A stretch of 19,718 nucleotides of DNA from positions 1 through 19,718 of the forward strand of contig JANBPU010000285.1 of assembly GCA_027575805.1 (NCBI GenBank), in the 5' to 3' direction. The position numbers and the translations under genes are program-made. The DNA is from Mycoemilia scoparia. Its lineage: Eukaryota; Kickxellomycota; Kickxellomycetes; Kickxellales; Kickxellaceae. This document shows, piece by piece, positions 18,496 through 19,718 of the stretch (position 1 is its first letter; each line of letters opens with the position of its first letter). The notes below the pieces were generated by a model. It did no database searches. It saw only the letters and a program-made list of their open reading frames with translations, and was not told the origin of the DNA.

Positions 18496-19494
18496 TATAT
18501 GAAATATAATATATATGATTTTTGGCTTTAACCAATATTTTGGAAATAAAATAATAAAGGAGGTTAATGGAATAAAGTCACAGGGCTAAAAAAGGAGGGA
18601 AGATAGATAGATAGAGTTGAAAATAAGGTTTTAACTTTAATGGAGCACTTGTCTATCAAACCTATATAATACATACCTTTATGCAGACTTTATAATTACA
18701 GATATCTCGCGTATATGCCCCATACATTTGGAAATTGTACATATAAATTGAAAATACCAAAAGCACCAGTATTTGTCCCAAGAACCGAGTAGTAATAATA
18801 TTCTTACCTCTTATTTTCAAATAGAGTGTGGCTAAATGCCCCCACATACTCCACGATTTTTCATTTATTTGGGATTTGAAACTAATAAATGGACATAACT
18901 GTTCTGAGGTCTCTATAGAATACTGCTATCTTATTTTTCTAGGTTAAAAAATATGTGTCTAATAAAGCCACAAACTAGTGTACGTATATGACCAGATTCC
19001 TCTAACGATCAGACGTATATTATATAAAAATGAGTCTTCATATTTTGGCCCAATCACCAGCCAATTCGTATGCACTTTCTGAGGGATCTATTTTGCCTAA
19101 GGCCTTGTGAAATCTGACCATATACATAGACAAGGATAGCGATAGAGAAAAAGAAAGAAAAAAGGTACATGTATGTTCTCTATTTAACTTGTTTCTGGAG
19201 GTTCTCTTGCTACTACTAATTACATTACTGACTTAAACTGACTCTAATAATAATAGTAGCAATAATACAAAAAAAGAATTCTCTACTGAGAGAGAGTGTG
19301 TGTGTGCATATGTGTCTATGTTAGAGTTTACAAAGAAAATAAGAATATCTAAACAGAAACTACCAGAAGAGCCTAAATGAAAATAATCATCGATCTTGGA
19401 TTTTTTATAGCATATGAATGACTATTTGATAATCAACTGTGATTGACCCTGTAATCATTGACCATTAAAATGTACCCCTTTCAAAGGCTATTAC
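18496..19494. other. intergenic region with two MITE families
   Basis: About 1 kb between the repeat protein promoter and the XPD fragment. It holds the second family 2 element and the most degenerate family 1 copy, a short GATA-type run near 18605, and no credible gene. I searched the minus strand for continuation of XPD and found none. Confidence 0.65.
18985..19124 (+). mobile_element. family 2 MITE-like element, copy 2
   Basis: 140 bp, same orientation as copy 1. Left end TATATGACCAGATTCCTC and inverted right end TATATGGTCAGATTTCAC match at 14 of 18 positions. The interior shares TATTTTGGCCCAATCA, TCTGAGGGA and GCCTAAGGCCTTGT with copy 1 at the same spacing. Confidence 0.75.
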
Positions 19495-19497
19495 TCA
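19397..19497 (+). mobile_element. family 1 MITE-like element, copy E (degenerate)
   Basis: About 100 bp. It keeps GAATGACTATTTG, AACTGTGATTGACCC and TGTAATCATTGACC in family order, then CCCCTTTCAAAGGCTATTACTC as right end. The terminal repeats are worn. Its right end reaches the TGA (19495-19497) that ends the XPD frame. Confidence 0.6.
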
Positions 19498-19718
19498 GAC
19501 TGTGGTAAAACTGGCAACCCTGTATAAGGCCCAATAATCTTCAAGGTTTGTTAGTTCCAAAGTACGGACAAGTAAAGATAATTGCTCGGCACTGAATCTC
19601 AGAGGTTTGTCACCAATAAATGTAATTTCTTGCAAATAGTAGAGAAATGATGTTGGAGTTTCAGCTTCAACATGACGCACTCTCATTCTGTAGCGCAAAT
19701 ATTCGATGAGTCGATTAA
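19495..19718 (-). pseudogene. RAD3: truncated XPD/RAD3 helicase fragment (5' end off window)
   Basis: The minus-strand frame is open from the window edge (19717) to TGA at 19495-19497, about 73 codons; the 5' part lies outside. It matches the conserved helical domain of the TFIIH helicase XPD/Rad3: NRLIEYLRYRMRVRHVEAET, then TPTSFLYYL, TFIGDKPLRFSAEQL, SLLVRTLELTNLEDYWAL and VASFTTV, all in family order. XPD proteins continue for several hundred residues past this point (rest of the iron-sulfur helicase core, including the second motor domain). Here the frame ends at once, at the edge of a MITE-like copy, and the next kilobase shows no XPD-like coding. Either it is a truncated gene copy or a donor I cannot identify leads into an unusually long intron; the nearest GT (GTCTGA) is a poor donor compared with the others here. 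Confidence 0.75.

Noticed and set aside
18662..18847. 61-aa hydrophobic minus-strand frame between the repeat protein and the XPD fragment
   Set aside because: Tested as a possible XPD exon or small membrane protein; no XPD motifs, and AT-rich DNA yields such hydrophobic frames by chance.

Overview
This is a nuclear, eukaryotic window and almost certainly fungal, perhaps from an early-diverging (zygomycete-type) lineage; the lineage is an inference. The signs are a tRNA-Tyr with a short intron after position 37, short spliceosomal introns (104-240 nt) with GTAAG-like donors, nuclear genes for mitochondrial proteins with spliced targeting exons, AT-rich intergenic DNA with many microsatellites, and fungal-type protein sequences (lipoyl synthase, DUS2/SMM1-type dihydrouridine synthase, bacterial-type mitochondrial seryl-tRNA synthetase, RAD3/XPD).

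Layout. 79-169: tRNA-Tyr(GUA). 339-686 (-): small secreted four-cysteine protein. 2217-2381 (+): 54-aa secreted peptide. 3165-4636 (-): lipoyl synthase, two exons. 7034-10565 (+): 1017-aa protein with three RRM domains and a prion-like C-terminus, four exons, one intron of GC-AG type. 11278-12531 (+): tRNA-dihydrouridine synthase 2. 12906-13208 (-): 100-aa reading frame resembling a receptor fragment. 14071-15989 (-): mitochondrial-type seryl-tRNA synthetase, two exons. 17152-18495 (-): secreted, repeat-bearing acidic protein with dibasic sites between units. 19495-window end (-): fragment of XPD/RAD3 that stops abruptly in its conserved helical domain.

Mobile DNA. The intergenic stretches hold two dispersed families of short terminal-inverted-repeat elements (MITE-like). 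Family 1 (about 100-120 bp) has five copies at about 2691, 5740, 10821, 13473 and 19397, all in the same orientation. Family 2 (about 140 bp) has two copies at 1458 and 18985. Their ends look alike (ATATGG, then TCA, then an A/T-rich block), which suggests one mobilising transposase not encoded here. A third, single hairpin element lies at 16715-16836. The copy at 19397 touches the point where the XPD frame ends.

Functional links. Lipoyl synthase and the seryl-tRNA synthetase are both nuclear-encoded mitochondrial enzymes, but there is no operon-like logic; genes are separate units with their own promoters. The least ordinary items are the MITE families with linked termini, the truncated XPD fragment, and the secreted dibasic-repeat protein, which has the architecture of a Kex2-processed repeat precursor.
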